Assembly: GCA_964367905.1 (NCBI GenBank)
Contig: CAYIZP010000002.1
Span: 1 to 64,000, forward strand
Origin: CAUPWF01 sp964367905
GTDB lineage: Bacteria > Bacillota > Clostridia > Lachnospirales > Lachnospiraceae
Length of the DNA: 64,000 nucleotides
Direction of reading: 5' to 3'
A model generated the notes under the pieces. It worked only from the letters and a program-made list of their open reading frames with translations, was not told where the DNA came from and made no database searches. This document shows, in pieces, positions 53,442-62,229 of the stretch. Made by a program: the position numbers and the translations under genes. Position 1 is the stretch's first letter; every line of letters begins with the position of its first letter.

Positions 53442-53490
53442 GGGCAGTTTGTCTTACCAAGGTAAGATGGGCTGTCCTTCGCTTGCGAAG
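53442..53490 (+). terminator. Tandem hairpins between dapB and fbp
   Basis: A hairpin with GGGCAG (53442-53447) pairing CTGTCC (53472-53477) and an inner GTCTTACC/GGTAAGAT is followed at once by CTTCGC-TT-GCGAAG (53477-53490). No U-tract follows, so it may slow rather than stop transcription, or act as a leader of fbp. Confidence 0.5.
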
Positions 53491-53529
53491 AGGGAGTTGC
53501 AAATCTATTGGGAAGGGATGGTTATTTAT

Positions 53530-55476
53530 ATGGAAGAATTACACTTGAAGTATTTGCAAAAATTATCTGAGATATATCCAACAATCGCGGAGGCATCGAC
53601 AGAAATTATTAATCTGGAGGCGATTTTAAACTTGCCAAAAGGGACAGAACATTTTTTGACAGATATTCATGGAGAGGATGAAGCATTTGCTCATGTATTA
53701 AAAAATGGTTCGGGTTCTGTGCGAAGAAAGATAGATGACATCTTTGGGCACACATTGAGTGCGGGGGATAAACAGTCGTTTGCTACCTTGATTTATTATC
53801 CGAAAGAGAAGATGGATGATATGACATGCAATGAGAAGGATCTAGACGATTGGTATAAAATTACGTTATATCGATTGGTTGAGGTGTGTAAATCGGTAAG
53901 TAGCAAGTACACACGATCTAAGGTGCGAAAAGCATTGCCGAAGGATTTTGCCTATGTAATCGAAGAACTTCTAGAAGAGCGGACAGGGGTGTTGGATAAA
54001 CAAAATTATTTTGACGTTATTATTGAAACCATTATTGCGACAGGAAGGGCAGAGGCATTTATTATTGCAATGAGTGAATTGATACAACGATTGGTGGTGG
54101 ATCATCTTCATATTGTAGGAGATATCTTTGATCGTGGCTCAGGTTCTCATATTGTAATGGATAAATTGATGGAGCATCATTCGGTGGATATACAGTGGGG
54201 GAACCATGATGTACTATGGATGGGGGCGGCAGCAGGACAACATGCCTGCATTGCTAATGTGATTCGTATCTGTGCGCGATATGGGAATTTAGATATCTTA
54301 GAAGATGGATATGGAATCAACCTATTACCTCTTGCGACCTATGCTCTGCAATATTATAGTGATGATCCGTGTACCTGTTTCAAACTGAAGGGAACGGAAT
54401 ACGATGCAATGGAGAGTAAGATTGAACTGATGTTGCATAAGGCAATTGCAATCTTACAGTTTAAAATAGAGGGTAATATGATCGTGAAATACCCGGAGTT
54501 TGGTTTGGAGTCGCGAAATCTCCTACATAAGATGGATTGTGAGAATATGGAGATTGAGATAGAGGGCGAAATCTACAAGATAAGCGATGGAAACTTTCCT
54601 ACAGTCAATCTGAACAATCCTTATGAGTTAACACTGGAAGAACAGGATATCATCAGTCGATTGGAGCGAGCCTTTGTCAACTGCGATAAGTTGCAGCAGC
54701 ACATGAAGTTTTTGCTGGCGAAGGGTGGGCTGTATAAAGTCTTTAACAATAATCTTCTCTATCACGGATGCGTATTACTCAATGAGGATGGAAGCTTTCA
54801 AGAAGTGAAGTTGTTTGGGAAAACCTACAAGGGGAGAGCGTGGTATGATGTATTGGATACTTATGTGAGAAAAGGATACAATGCAAGCGACGCAAAAGAT
54901 CGGGAACTAGGTAAAGACATGATGTGGTATATCTGGTTGCATCCGAATTCACCTCTGTTTGGGAAGGATAAGATGACTACTTTTGAACGTTATTTTATTA
55001 TAGACAAGGCAACACATAAAGAAAAGAAAAATCCATATTATAGTATGTTGGAGAATGAGGACGTTGCAAATCGTATTATGGATGAGTTTGGTTTGGATCG
55101 AGTGGGTGCACATATTGTAAATGGACATGTTCCGGTACGAAGCAAGGAAGGGGAGAGTCCTATCAAGTGTAATGGGAAGATTTTGGTCATTGACGGTGGG
55201 TTTTCCAAGGCTTATCATAGCGAGACGGGAATTGCTGGATATACATTGACCTATAATAGTTATGGGTTGATTTTAGTTGCTCATGAGCCGTTTGAATCAA
55301 CAGAAATTGCAATTAAAAAAGAAGTGGATATTCATTCGGAAAGTGTGATTGTAAAAAGGACACAGAAGAGAATTTTAGTAGAAGACACAGATGTTGGAAA
55401 GAAAATTCAAGAAAATATCTGTGATTTAAAAGAGCTTTTGTCGGCATATCGTTCTGGTAAAATTGTGGAAAAATAA
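53530..55476 (+). CDS. fbp: Fructose-1,6-bisphosphatase class III
   Basis: Gluconeogenic enzyme of the Firmicutes-type class III, with a calcineurin-like metallophosphatase core. The 648-residue product shows TDIHGEDEAF, GDIFDRGSGSH and QWGNHDVLWMG metal motifs and a late NGHVPVR. The length fits (B. subtilis Fbp is about 670). The start at 53530 (MEELHLKYL) is chosen by family alignment with AAGGGA 11 nt upstream; ATG 53518 is possible. The longer in-frame stretch from 53449 runs through hairpins and is rejected. Confidence 0.93.
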   Translation: MEELHLKYLQKLSEIYPTIAEASTEIINLEAILNLPKGTEHFLTDIHGEDEAFAHVLKNGSGSVRRKIDDIFGHTLSAGDKQSFATLIYYPKEKMDDMTCNEKDLDDWYKITLYRLVEVCKSVSSKYTRSKVRKALPKDFAYVIEELLEERTGVLDKQNYFDVIIETIIATGRAEAFIIAMSELIQRLVVDHLHIVGDIFDRGSGSHIVMDKLMEHHSVDIQWGNHDVLWMGAAAGQHACIANVIRICARYGNLDILEDGYGINLLPLATYALQYYSDDPCTCFKLKGTEYDAMESKIELMLHKAIAILQFKIEGNMIVKYPEFGLESRNLLHKMDCENMEIEIEGEIYKISDGNFPTVNLNNPYELTLEEQDIISRLERAFVNCDKLQQHMKFLLAKGGLYKVFNNNLLYHGCVLLNEDGSFQEVKLFGKTYKGRAWYDVLDTYVRKGYNASDAKDRELGKDMMWYIWLHPNSPLFGKDKMTTFERYFIIDKATHKEKKNPYYSMLENEDVANRIMDEFGLDRVGAHIVNGHVPVRSKEGESPIKCNGKILVIDGGFSKAYHSETGIAGYTLTYNSYGLILVAHEPFESTEIAIKKEVDIHSESVIVKRTQKRILVEDTDVGKKIQENICDLKELLSAYRSGKIVEK

Positions 55477-55542
55477 AATAGAATATTTCCCTAAAATAAG
55501 CACATAATAATTCTATGTCAAGATAGAAAGGGAGATAGAATT

Positions 55543-55824
55543 ATGAAAATAAAACAATTATTTTTAGCAATGATGTTGTGTGTGGCTATGGCGAGTGCTC
55601 TTGTTGGCTGTACTCCAGATGATAGCGTGAATGAGAATGTAAATAGTGCTACCGATAACAAAGATGATACAGATGGAGCGGCAGAGGAGATGAAAGACGA
55701 TGCCGAAGGTGTCATCGATGAAGCTATGGACGAGGCAAAAGACATGGTGGATGATGTGAAGGACGGTAGTGAGGAATTGATGGATAATACCACAGATGCA
55801 GTGGATGATATGGCTAATGAATAA
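55543..55824 (+). CDS. Small acidic lipoprotein
   Basis: A 93-residue protein with a lipoprotein signal (MKIKQLFLAMMLCVAMAS, lipobox LVGC, Cys at residue 23). The mature part is a long run of Asp, Glu and Lys with small residues and a periodic Met/Val/Ile, predicting an amphipathic helix at about 47-92. AAAGGGAGA precedes the ATG. Family not recognised and function unknown. It stands alone between fbp and the hisA-like gene. Confidence 0.8.
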   Translation: MKIKQLFLAMMLCVAMASALVGCTPDDSVNENVNSATDNKDDTDGAAEEMKDDAEGVIDEAMDEAKDMVDDVKDGSEELMDNTTDAVDDMANE

Positions 55825-55868
55825 GCCGCGGCGAATGAATAGAGCCATGACAAATGAATAGACCGATG

Positions 55869-55920
55869 GGGACGATGCGCAAGATACCAAGTTGTGAGAT
55901 CGTCCCTATTGTAGGAGGAA
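55869..55920 (+). terminator. Hairpin before hisA-like gene
   Basis: GGGACGAT (55869-55876) pairs with ATCGTCCC (55909-55916), with weak inner pairing, followed by TATT. Before it, AATGAATAR-G-CC-like repeats occur three times (55816-55866). Confidence 0.5.
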
Positions 55921-55923
55921 GAG

Positions 55924-56700
55924 ATGAAGTTTAGACCGTGTATTGATATACATAATGGAGAAGTAAAACAAATTGTAGGTGGAAGTCTTAAGGATGAGGG
56001 CGATTTGGCAATTACAAATTTCACAGCCGAATATCGGGCAGATCATTATGCCAAGCTCTATCGCCGTGACGGATTGAAGGGGGGGCATATTATTTTGTTG
56101 AACCCAGCCACTTCTGAATATTATGAAGCGACGAAAGAACAGGCGATTTCAGCATTATCTGCATATCCGAAGGGGTTACAGATTGGTGGTGGAATCACAG
56201 AAGAGAATGCACAGGAGTATTTGGATTTGGGAGCAAGCCATGTAGTGGTTACTTCCTATGTATTTGTGGACGGAGAAGTTCATTGGGAACGGCTAAAGAG
56301 ATTATCAGAAAAGGTTGGGAAATCAAGACTTGTATTAGATTTGAGTTGCAGGAGAAGTGGCAAGGATTATCTCGTTGTAACCAATCGCTGGCAGACATTT
56401 ACCAATGTGAAGATTACCGATGAAACACTAGATAAGTTCGCTGAATTTTGTGACGAATTTCTCATTCACGGAGTCGATGTGGAAGGGAAGAAATCTGGAG
56501 TGGAGGAAGCGTTGATCAAGAGATTGACTAGATGGAATCAGATTCCAATTACATATGCTGGAGGGATTGGTAGCATGGAGGATTTGAGGCGATTTGAAGA
56601 ATTGTCCGAGGGCAAGATTGATTTTACGATTGGAAGTGCCCTAGATTTATTTGGTGGAACCATTCCTTATGAAGTGATTTCAAAAATGAACAATTCATGA
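55924..56700 (+). CDS. hisA: Eukaryote-type HisA isomerase
   Basis: Phosphoribosylformimino-AICAR ribotide isomerase of histidine synthesis. The 258-residue barrel is closest to the yeast HIS6 type, not the usual bacterial HisA: it starts RPCIDIHNGEVKQIVGG, has YAKLYRRDGLKGGHII, LQIGGGITEENA, VVTSYVFVDG, LDLSCRR, NRWQTFT, FLIHGVDVEG and GSALDLFGG. It is not in a his operon. GAGGAAGAG precedes the ATG. The function is well supported by motifs; the type is notable. Confidence 0.9.
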   Translation: MKFRPCIDIHNGEVKQIVGGSLKDEGDLAITNFTAEYRADHYAKLYRRDGLKGGHIILLNPATSEYYEATKEQAISALSAYPKGLQIGGGITEENAQEYLDLGASHVVVTSYVFVDGEVHWERLKRLSEKVGKSRLVLDLSCRRSGKDYLVVTNRWQTFTNVKITDETLDKFAEFCDEFLIHGVDVEGKKSGVEEALIKRLTRWNQIPITYAGGIGSMEDLRRFEELSEGKIDFTIGSALDLFGGTIPYEVISKMNNS

Positions 56701-56715
56701 ACCTGAATAAATTAG

Positions 56716-56744
56716 TTGAACAAGGCAAGGGTTAATGTTACAAT
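56716..56744 (+). promoter_or_regulatory. Promoter of secA
   Basis: TTGAAC (56716-56721), 17-bp spacer, TACAAT (56739-56744), 34 bp before secA. Confidence 0.65.
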
Positions 56745-56778
56745 ATAAGTTGGTAAAATTTATTACAAGGAGTGTTAT

Positions 56779-59346
56779 ATGGGCTTATTTGAAAAATTAT
56801 TTGGTACACATAGTCAGAATGAATTGAAGAGAATCTATCCGATTGTAGATAGTATTGATGCATTAGAAGAAGAGATGAAGGGGTTGAGTGATTTTGAACT
56901 GCGTGAAAAAACGAGTGAGTTCAAGCAGAGACTTCAAAGTGGAGAAACTTTAGACGACCTATTAGTAGAGGCGTATGCTGTTGTGCGTGAAGCAGCTTCA
57001 CGTGTACTTGGGATGCGTCATTATCGTGTGCAGTTGATTGGTGGAATTATTCTACATCAAGGAAGGATTGCCGAGATGAGAACAGGAGAGGGTAAGACGT
57101 TGGTGTCGACCTTGCCTGCTTATTTGAATGCTTTGACAGGAGACGGAGTCTATGTGGTAACGGTTAACGATTACTTGGCAAATCGTGATGCCCAATGGAT
57201 GGGACAAATTCATGAATTCTTAGGATTGAAAGTTGGGGTAGTTCTAAACTCTTTAGAGCCTGCCGAAAGACGAGAGGCATATCTATGTGACATTACATAT
57301 GTAACAAATAATGAGCTTGGATTCGATTATCTGAGAGATAATATGGTAATCTACAAGGAACGATTGGTACAAAGAGGATTGAACTTTGCTATTATCGATG
57401 AGGTTGACTCTGTGTTAATCGATGAGGCTAGAACACCTCTTATTATCTCTGGGCAAAGTGGAAAATCCACAAAATTATATCAAGTATGTGATATCCTTGC
57501 GCGTCAATTAGAGCGTGGTGAGGCGAGTGGAGAATTTACAAAAATGAGCGCCATCATGGGAGAAGAAATCCAAGAGACTGGTGACTTCATTGTCAATGAG
57601 AAAGAGAAGAATGTAAATCTTACGGATGAAGGGGTAAGAAAGGTTGAAAAATTCTTTAATATAGAGAATTTAGCAGATGCAGAGCATCTAGAGATTCAAC
57701 ATAATATCATCCTTGCATTGCGTGCACACAATCTGATGTTCCGTGATCAAAACTACGTGGTAAAAGACGGCACGATTATGATTGTAGATGAATTTACAGG
57801 AAGAATTATGCCAGGTCGTCGTTATTCAGATGGTCTACATCAAGCCATTGAAGCAAAAGAAAATGTAGAGGTTAAGAGAGAAAGTCGCACCTTAGCGAAT
57901 ATAACATTCCAGAACTTATTTAATAAATTCAATAAGAAGTGTGGTATGACTGGTACCGCATTGACAGAAGAGGGAGAATTTAGAGATATCTATGGTATGG
58001 ACGTTGTAGAAGTACCAACCAATCGGCCAGTGCAGAGAATCGACCATGAAGATGCAATCTATAAGACTCAAAAAGAAAAATACAAGGCAGTAGTAGAAGA
58101 GGTCAAGGTGGCTCATGAGAAGGGACAACCGGTATTAGTTGGTACCATCACCATCGAAATCTCAGAAATGTTGAGCAAGATGCTAAAAAGAGAAGGAATT
58201 CCGCATACCGTACTGAATGCAAAATTCCACGAAATGGAAGCTGAGATTGTTGCAGGAGCAGGAGCTGTAGGAGCGGTTACAATCGCAACCAATATGGCAG
58301 GTCGTGGTACAGATATTAAACTAGATGATGATGCGAAGGCAGCAGGTGGTTTGAAAATTATTGGTACCGAAAGACATGAGTCGAGACGTATCGATAATCA
58401 GTTACGTGGGCGTGCAGGTCGTCAAGGAGATATGGGGGAATCAAAATTCTACATTTCTTTACAAGATGATTTGATGAGACTGTTTGGTTCTGAGCGTTTG
58501 ATGTCTGTATTTGAGACACTTCGAGTTGCAGAAGGGGAAGAGATCCAACACAAGATGCTCTCCAATGCAATTGAACGTGCTCAGAAGAAGATTGAGAGTA
58601 ATAACTTTGGAATTCGTAAGAATCTTCTCGAGTATGATCAGGTTATGAACGAACAGAGAGAGATTATGTACGAAGAGCGCCGTAAGGTGCTAAATGGCGA
58701 TAATATGAGAGATTCGATTTATCGTATGTTATCTGATTATGCAGAAAATATTGTGGATCGATGTATTTCATCAGAACAGGATTCAGAAGAGTGGGATTTG
58801 AAGGAATTAAATGTGGATATTCATGCAAACCTTCCAATCAAACCGATTGTCTATGATGATGTAAAAGGTAAGGGTGTCAAAGAATTGAAGCACCTATTAA
58901 AAGAACGTGCTGCCAAGGCTTACGAGCGCAAAGAGGCAGAATTTCCAGAGAAAGAGCAACTTCGTGAAGTAGAGCGTATTGTTTTATTGAAGACAATCGA
59001 TGCGCGTTGGATGGCTCATATTGATGACATGGATCAACTGAGACAAGGAATCGGACTTCAAGCATATGCACAGAAGAATCCACTCGTGGAATATAAGATG
59101 CTGGGATATGATATGTTCGGTGAGATGACACAAGCGATTACAGAGGATACGGTTCGGATTATGTTCCGTGTTCGTTTAGAACAAAAGATTCAGAGAGAAG
59201 AAGTGGCCAAGCCTACAGGAACAAATAAGGATGAATCTTTGGCAAAGGCTCCAAAGAAACGTGAGGAGACCAAGATATATCCAAATGATCCTTGTCCTTG
59301 TGGAAGTGGAAAAAAATATAAGCAATGTTGTGCAAGAAAAGTGTAA
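56779..59346 (+). CDS. secA: Preprotein translocase ATPase SecA
   Basis: Motor of the Sec export pathway. The 855-residue protein has Walker A MRTGEGKTLVS, Walker B IIDEVDSVLIDEARTPL, the preprotein cross-linking domain, TNMAGRGTDIKL and ERHESRRIDNQLRGRAGRQG (as two helicase motifs), and the C-terminal zinc motif PCPCGSGKKYKQCC that binds SecB-like partners and ribosomes. AAGGAG precedes the ATG. prfB follows within 15 nt, an order common in Firmicutes. Confidence 0.97.
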   Translation: MGLFEKLFGTHSQNELKRIYPIVDSIDALEEEMKGLSDFELREKTSEFKQRLQSGETLDDLLVEAYAVVREAASRVLGMRHYRVQLIGGIILHQGRIAEMRTGEGKTLVSTLPAYLNALTGDGVYVVTVNDYLANRDAQWMGQIHEFLGLKVGVVLNSLEPAERREAYLCDITYVTNNELGFDYLRDNMVIYKERLVQRGLNFAIIDEVDSVLIDEARTPLIISGQSGKSTKLYQVCDILARQLERGEASGEFTKMSAIMGEEIQETGDFIVNEKEKNVNLTDEGVRKVEKFFNIENLADAEHLEIQHNIILALRAHNLMFRDQNYVVKDGTIMIVDEFTGRIMPGRRYSDGLHQAIEAKENVEVKRESRTLANITFQNLFNKFNKKCGMTGTALTEEGEFRDIYGMDVVEVPTNRPVQRIDHEDAIYKTQKEKYKAVVEEVKVAHEKGQPVLVGTITIEISEMLSKMLKREGIPHTVLNAKFHEMEAEIVAGAGAVGAVTIATNMAGRGTDIKLDDDAKAAGGLKIIGTERHESRRIDNQLRGRAGRQGDMGESKFYISLQDDLMRLFGSERLMSVFETLRVAEGEEIQHKMLSNAIERAQKKIESNNFGIRKNLLEYDQVMNEQREIMYEERRKVLNGDNMRDSIYRMLSDYAENIVDRCISSEQDSEEWDLKELNVDIHANLPIKPIVYDDVKGKGVKELKHLLKERAAKAYERKEAEFPEKEQLREVERIVLLKTIDARWMAHIDDMDQLRQGIGLQAYAQKNPLVEYKMLGYDMFGEMTQAITEDTVRIMFRVRLEQKIQREEVAKPTGTNKDESLAKAPKKREETKIYPNDPCPCGSGKKYKQCCARKV

Positions 59347-59359
59347 AGGATGTGATGAA

Positions 59360-60473
59360 TTGGTATTTATAGATGATTTAAAGATGAATTGGAATGCATA
59401 TCAAATGCCATTGGTTGAATTGAGGGATTCACTTTGACTTGTCTAAAAAAAGACAAGAAGTAGAGGAAGTACAGAGAAAGACAGAGGTACCGAATTTTTG
59501 GGATAATCCAGAGGAATCTCAGAAAATCATGAAGCATCTGAAGTCTCTGCAAGATATTATCGAACAGGTAGAGGGGTTAGAAGAGTTATACGGCGATATC
59601 GAAATCTTAATGGATATGGCTGTGGAAGAAAATGATGAAGAACTAGCAGGAGAAGCGACAGAGGAGTTTGCTAGATTTGAATCTAAATTTGAGACCTTGC
59701 GGATTCAAACACTATTATCCGGTGAATATGATGAAGAGAATGCGATTCTAACCATACATGCAGGTGAGGGTGGAACCGAATCCTGTGATTGGGCAAATAT
59801 GTTGTATCGTATGTACAAGCGCTATGCAGATCGAAAAGGATTTACCGTGGATGTACTAGACTTTTTAGAGGGTGACGTAGCTGGAATTAAAGGCATTACC
59901 ATCCAGGTAAATGGTGAAAATGCATACGGTTATTTAAAATCCGAAAAAGGTGTGCATCGGTTGGTGAGGATATCTCCATTCAATGCAGCGGGAAAGAGGC
60001 AAACATCGTTTGCTTCTTGTGATGTAATTCCAGATATTGAGAAAAATATAGACATAGATGTTGCAGAAGATGATTTGAGAATTGATACGTATCGCGCAAG
60101 TGGTGCTGGCGGACAACATATTAATAAGACATCGTCTGCCATTCGGATTACACATTTGCCAACAGGAATTGTGGTTCAGTGTCAGAACGAACGTTCCCAA
60201 CATAGCAACAAAGACAAGGCGATGCAGATGTTGAAGGCAAAGCTTTATATACTGAAAGAACAAGAACAAGCAGAAAAAGTATCGGATATCAGAGGGGAAA
60301 TCAGGGAGATAGGATTTGGTAGCCAGATCCGTTCATATGTGCTACAACCATATACCATGGTAAAGGATAAGAGAACGGAGGCAGAAAGTAGCAATACAGG
60401 TGCAGTTCTAGACGGAGACTTGGATGTGTTTATCAATGCATATCTAAAATGGGAACATGCAAAAAAAGCATAA
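59360..60473 (+). CDS. prfB: Peptide chain release factor 2 with programmed +1 frameshift
   Basis: RF2 ends translation at UGA and UAA. The first 25 codons run from a TTG start (59360, AAAGGA 9 nt upstream) to CTT at 59432-59434, followed by an in-frame TGA (59435-59437). Slippage at CTT-TGA-C moves the ribosome to GAC at 59436, and the frame continues to 60473, giving 370 residues. An AGGG at 59423 acts as the internal Shine-Dalgarno that aids slippage. The main part has the SPFNAAGKRQTSF region and the GAGGQHINK catalytic loop. The product autoregulates its own synthesis by this device. Confidence 0.93.
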
Positions 60474-60483
60474 CTTTCATGGC

Positions 60484-60512
60484 TTGCATATTCATCTGAT
60501 ATATGGTATTAT
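60484..60512 (+). promoter_or_regulatory. Promoter of the ACT-hom-apgM operon
   Basis: TTGCAT (60484-60489), 17-bp spacer, TATTAT (60507-60512), 37 bp before the ACT-domain gene. Confidence 0.6.
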
Positions 60513-60549
60513 CTTTTGGTAAAAGACAAATGTTTGCAGGGTGGATACA

Positions 60550-61002
60550 ATGGAAAAGGTAAAAGAGAAACAAAAATACTATGTATTGAAGAAAAAAGCA
60601 GTGCCTGAGGTATTGTTAAAAGTGGTAGAGGCAAAACGAATTTTGGAATCAGACAAAGTGAGTACAGTGCAAGAAGCCACAGAAAAAGTTGGAATCAGTA
60701 GAAGTTCATTCTATAAATATAAGGATGATATTTTCCCATTTCATGAGAGTGAACAGGGACAGACGATTACACTGATGATTCAATTAGATGATACTCCTGG
60801 AGGTTTATCAGAAATTCTAGGTAGTGTGGCAGAATACAGAGCTAATATTCTTACAATACATCAAAGTATCCCAATCAATGGAATTGCCACAGTGACAATC
60901 AGTCTCGAGGTATTGAGTACAACGGGAGATTTGACCGAGTTGGTTCAAAACATTGAAGAAAAAAACGGAATTCATTATTTAAAAATAATAGGTAGGGAGT
61001 AA
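60550..61002 (+). CDS. ACT-domain protein, UPF0735 family (PheB-like)
   Basis: A 150-residue protein with an N-terminal helical, HTH-like part (VGISRSSFYKYKDDIF) and a C-terminal ACT domain (about 75-150, TLMIQLDDTPGGLSEIL, NILTIHQSIP). ACT domains bind amino acids, so it is probably a small regulator or sensor. It starts 2 nt before the end of the spacer to hom; the genes are co-transcribed. AGGGTGG selects ATG 60550 over GTG 60541. Confidence 0.88.
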   Translation: MEKVKEKQKYYVLKKKAVPEVLLKVVEAKRILESDKVSTVQEATEKVGISRSSFYKYKDDIFPFHESEQGQTITLMIQLDDTPGGLSEILGSVAEYRANILTIHQSIPINGIATVTISLEVLSTTGDLTELVQNIEEKNGIHYLKIIGRE

Positions 61003-61004
61003 AG

Positions 61005-62219
61005 ATGGTAAATATTGCAGTGTTAGGATATGGAACAGTTGGTTCTGGAGTGGTAGAAGTAATTAATTTAAACGGAAAAACAATCGCAAAACGCGTGGGC
61101 GAGGAAATCAATATCAAATATGTATTGGATTTGAGAGATTTTCCAGGAGACCCAATTCAAGAGAAGGTCGTGCATGACTTCGATGTAATTTTGAACGATC
61201 CAGAAGTACATATTGTAGCGGAAGTAATGGGAGGGATAGAGCCTGCCTATACTTTTGTAAAGAAATCTTTGCTTGCTGGAAAGAGTGTTGCGACTTCAAA
61301 TAAAGCTCTTGTGGCTCAGCACGGAGCAGAGCTTTTATCGATTGCGAAGGACAAAGAGATTAATTTCTTGTTCGAAGCTAGTGTGGGTGGAGGAATTCCA
61401 ATTATTAGACCTTTAAATTCATCGATTACAGCAGATGAAGTGGAGGAAATCACAGGAATTTTAAACGGTACAACCAACTTCATGTTGACTAAGATGTTTT
61501 ATGAAGGTGCGAACTATGATGAAGTATTGAAGGAAGCACAAGATTTGGGATTTGCGGAGCGTAATCCAGAGGCGGATGTAGAAGGACATGATGCATGTAG
61601 AAAAATTGCAATTCTTTCTTCACTGATTTCCGGACAACAGGTGGATTTTGAAGAGATTTATACAGAGGGAATCACGAAATTAACAGTAGAAGACATGAAA
61701 TATGCAAAAGCATATGGTATGACTGTGAAATTATTGGCAAATAGTAAACGTAAAGAAGACCAAGTTAGTGCGATTGTTGCACCGTTTTTCTTGGATCAGA
61801 ATCACCCACTATACAATGTAAATGGTGTGTTTAATGCAATATTTGTGCATGGAAATGTATTAGGAGACGCAATGTTCTACGGTAGTGGAGCTGGAAAATT
61901 ACCGACGGCTAGCGCAGTGGTGGGAGATATTGTAGACGCAGCGAAACATCTAGATAGAAACATCATGACCATGTGGGAAAAAGATAAATTAACACTTGTA
62001 GATAAATCAAGTACAGAGAAGAAGTATTTTGTACGGATTCAAGGAAAACCAGAGGAATTAAAGGCTCATTTAGAGTCTGTCTTTGGTCAGATTAATGTAG
62101 TAGAGTTAGAAGATGTTACTGGTGAATTTGGATTTATTACAGAAGAACTTTCAGAAGGTAAGTATGAAACTTGTGCGAAGCAATTCCCAGCTATTATCAA
62201 GATGATTCGTGTGGCTTAG
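61005..62219 (+). CDS. hom: Homoserine dehydrogenase
   Basis: Reduces aspartate semialdehyde to homoserine. The 404-residue protein has the NAD(P) motif VLGYGTVGSGVV, ATSNKALVAQHG, EASVGGGIPII and NGTTNFMLTKM, and a C-terminal ACT domain (about 325-402) for feedback control. It lies 2 nt after the ACT-domain gene and 10 nt before apgM, forming a threonine-branch operon. Confidence 0.96.
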   Translation: MVNIAVLGYGTVGSGVVEVINLNGKTIAKRVGEEINIKYVLDLRDFPGDPIQEKVVHDFDVILNDPEVHIVAEVMGGIEPAYTFVKKSLLAGKSVATSNKALVAQHGAELLSIAKDKEINFLFEASVGGGIPIIRPLNSSITADEVEEITGILNGTTNFMLTKMFYEGANYDEVLKEAQDLGFAERNPEADVEGHDACRKIAILSSLISGQQVDFEEIYTEGITKLTVEDMKYAKAYGMTVKLLANSKRKEDQVSAIVAPFFLDQNHPLYNVNGVFNAIFVHGNVLGDAMFYGSGAGKLPTASAVVGDIVDAAKHLDRNIMTMWEKDKLTLVDKSSTEKKYFVRIQGKPEELKAHLESVFGQINVVELEDVTGEFGFITEELSEGKYETCAKQFPAIIKMIRVA

Positions 62220-62229
62220 GAGATAGATG

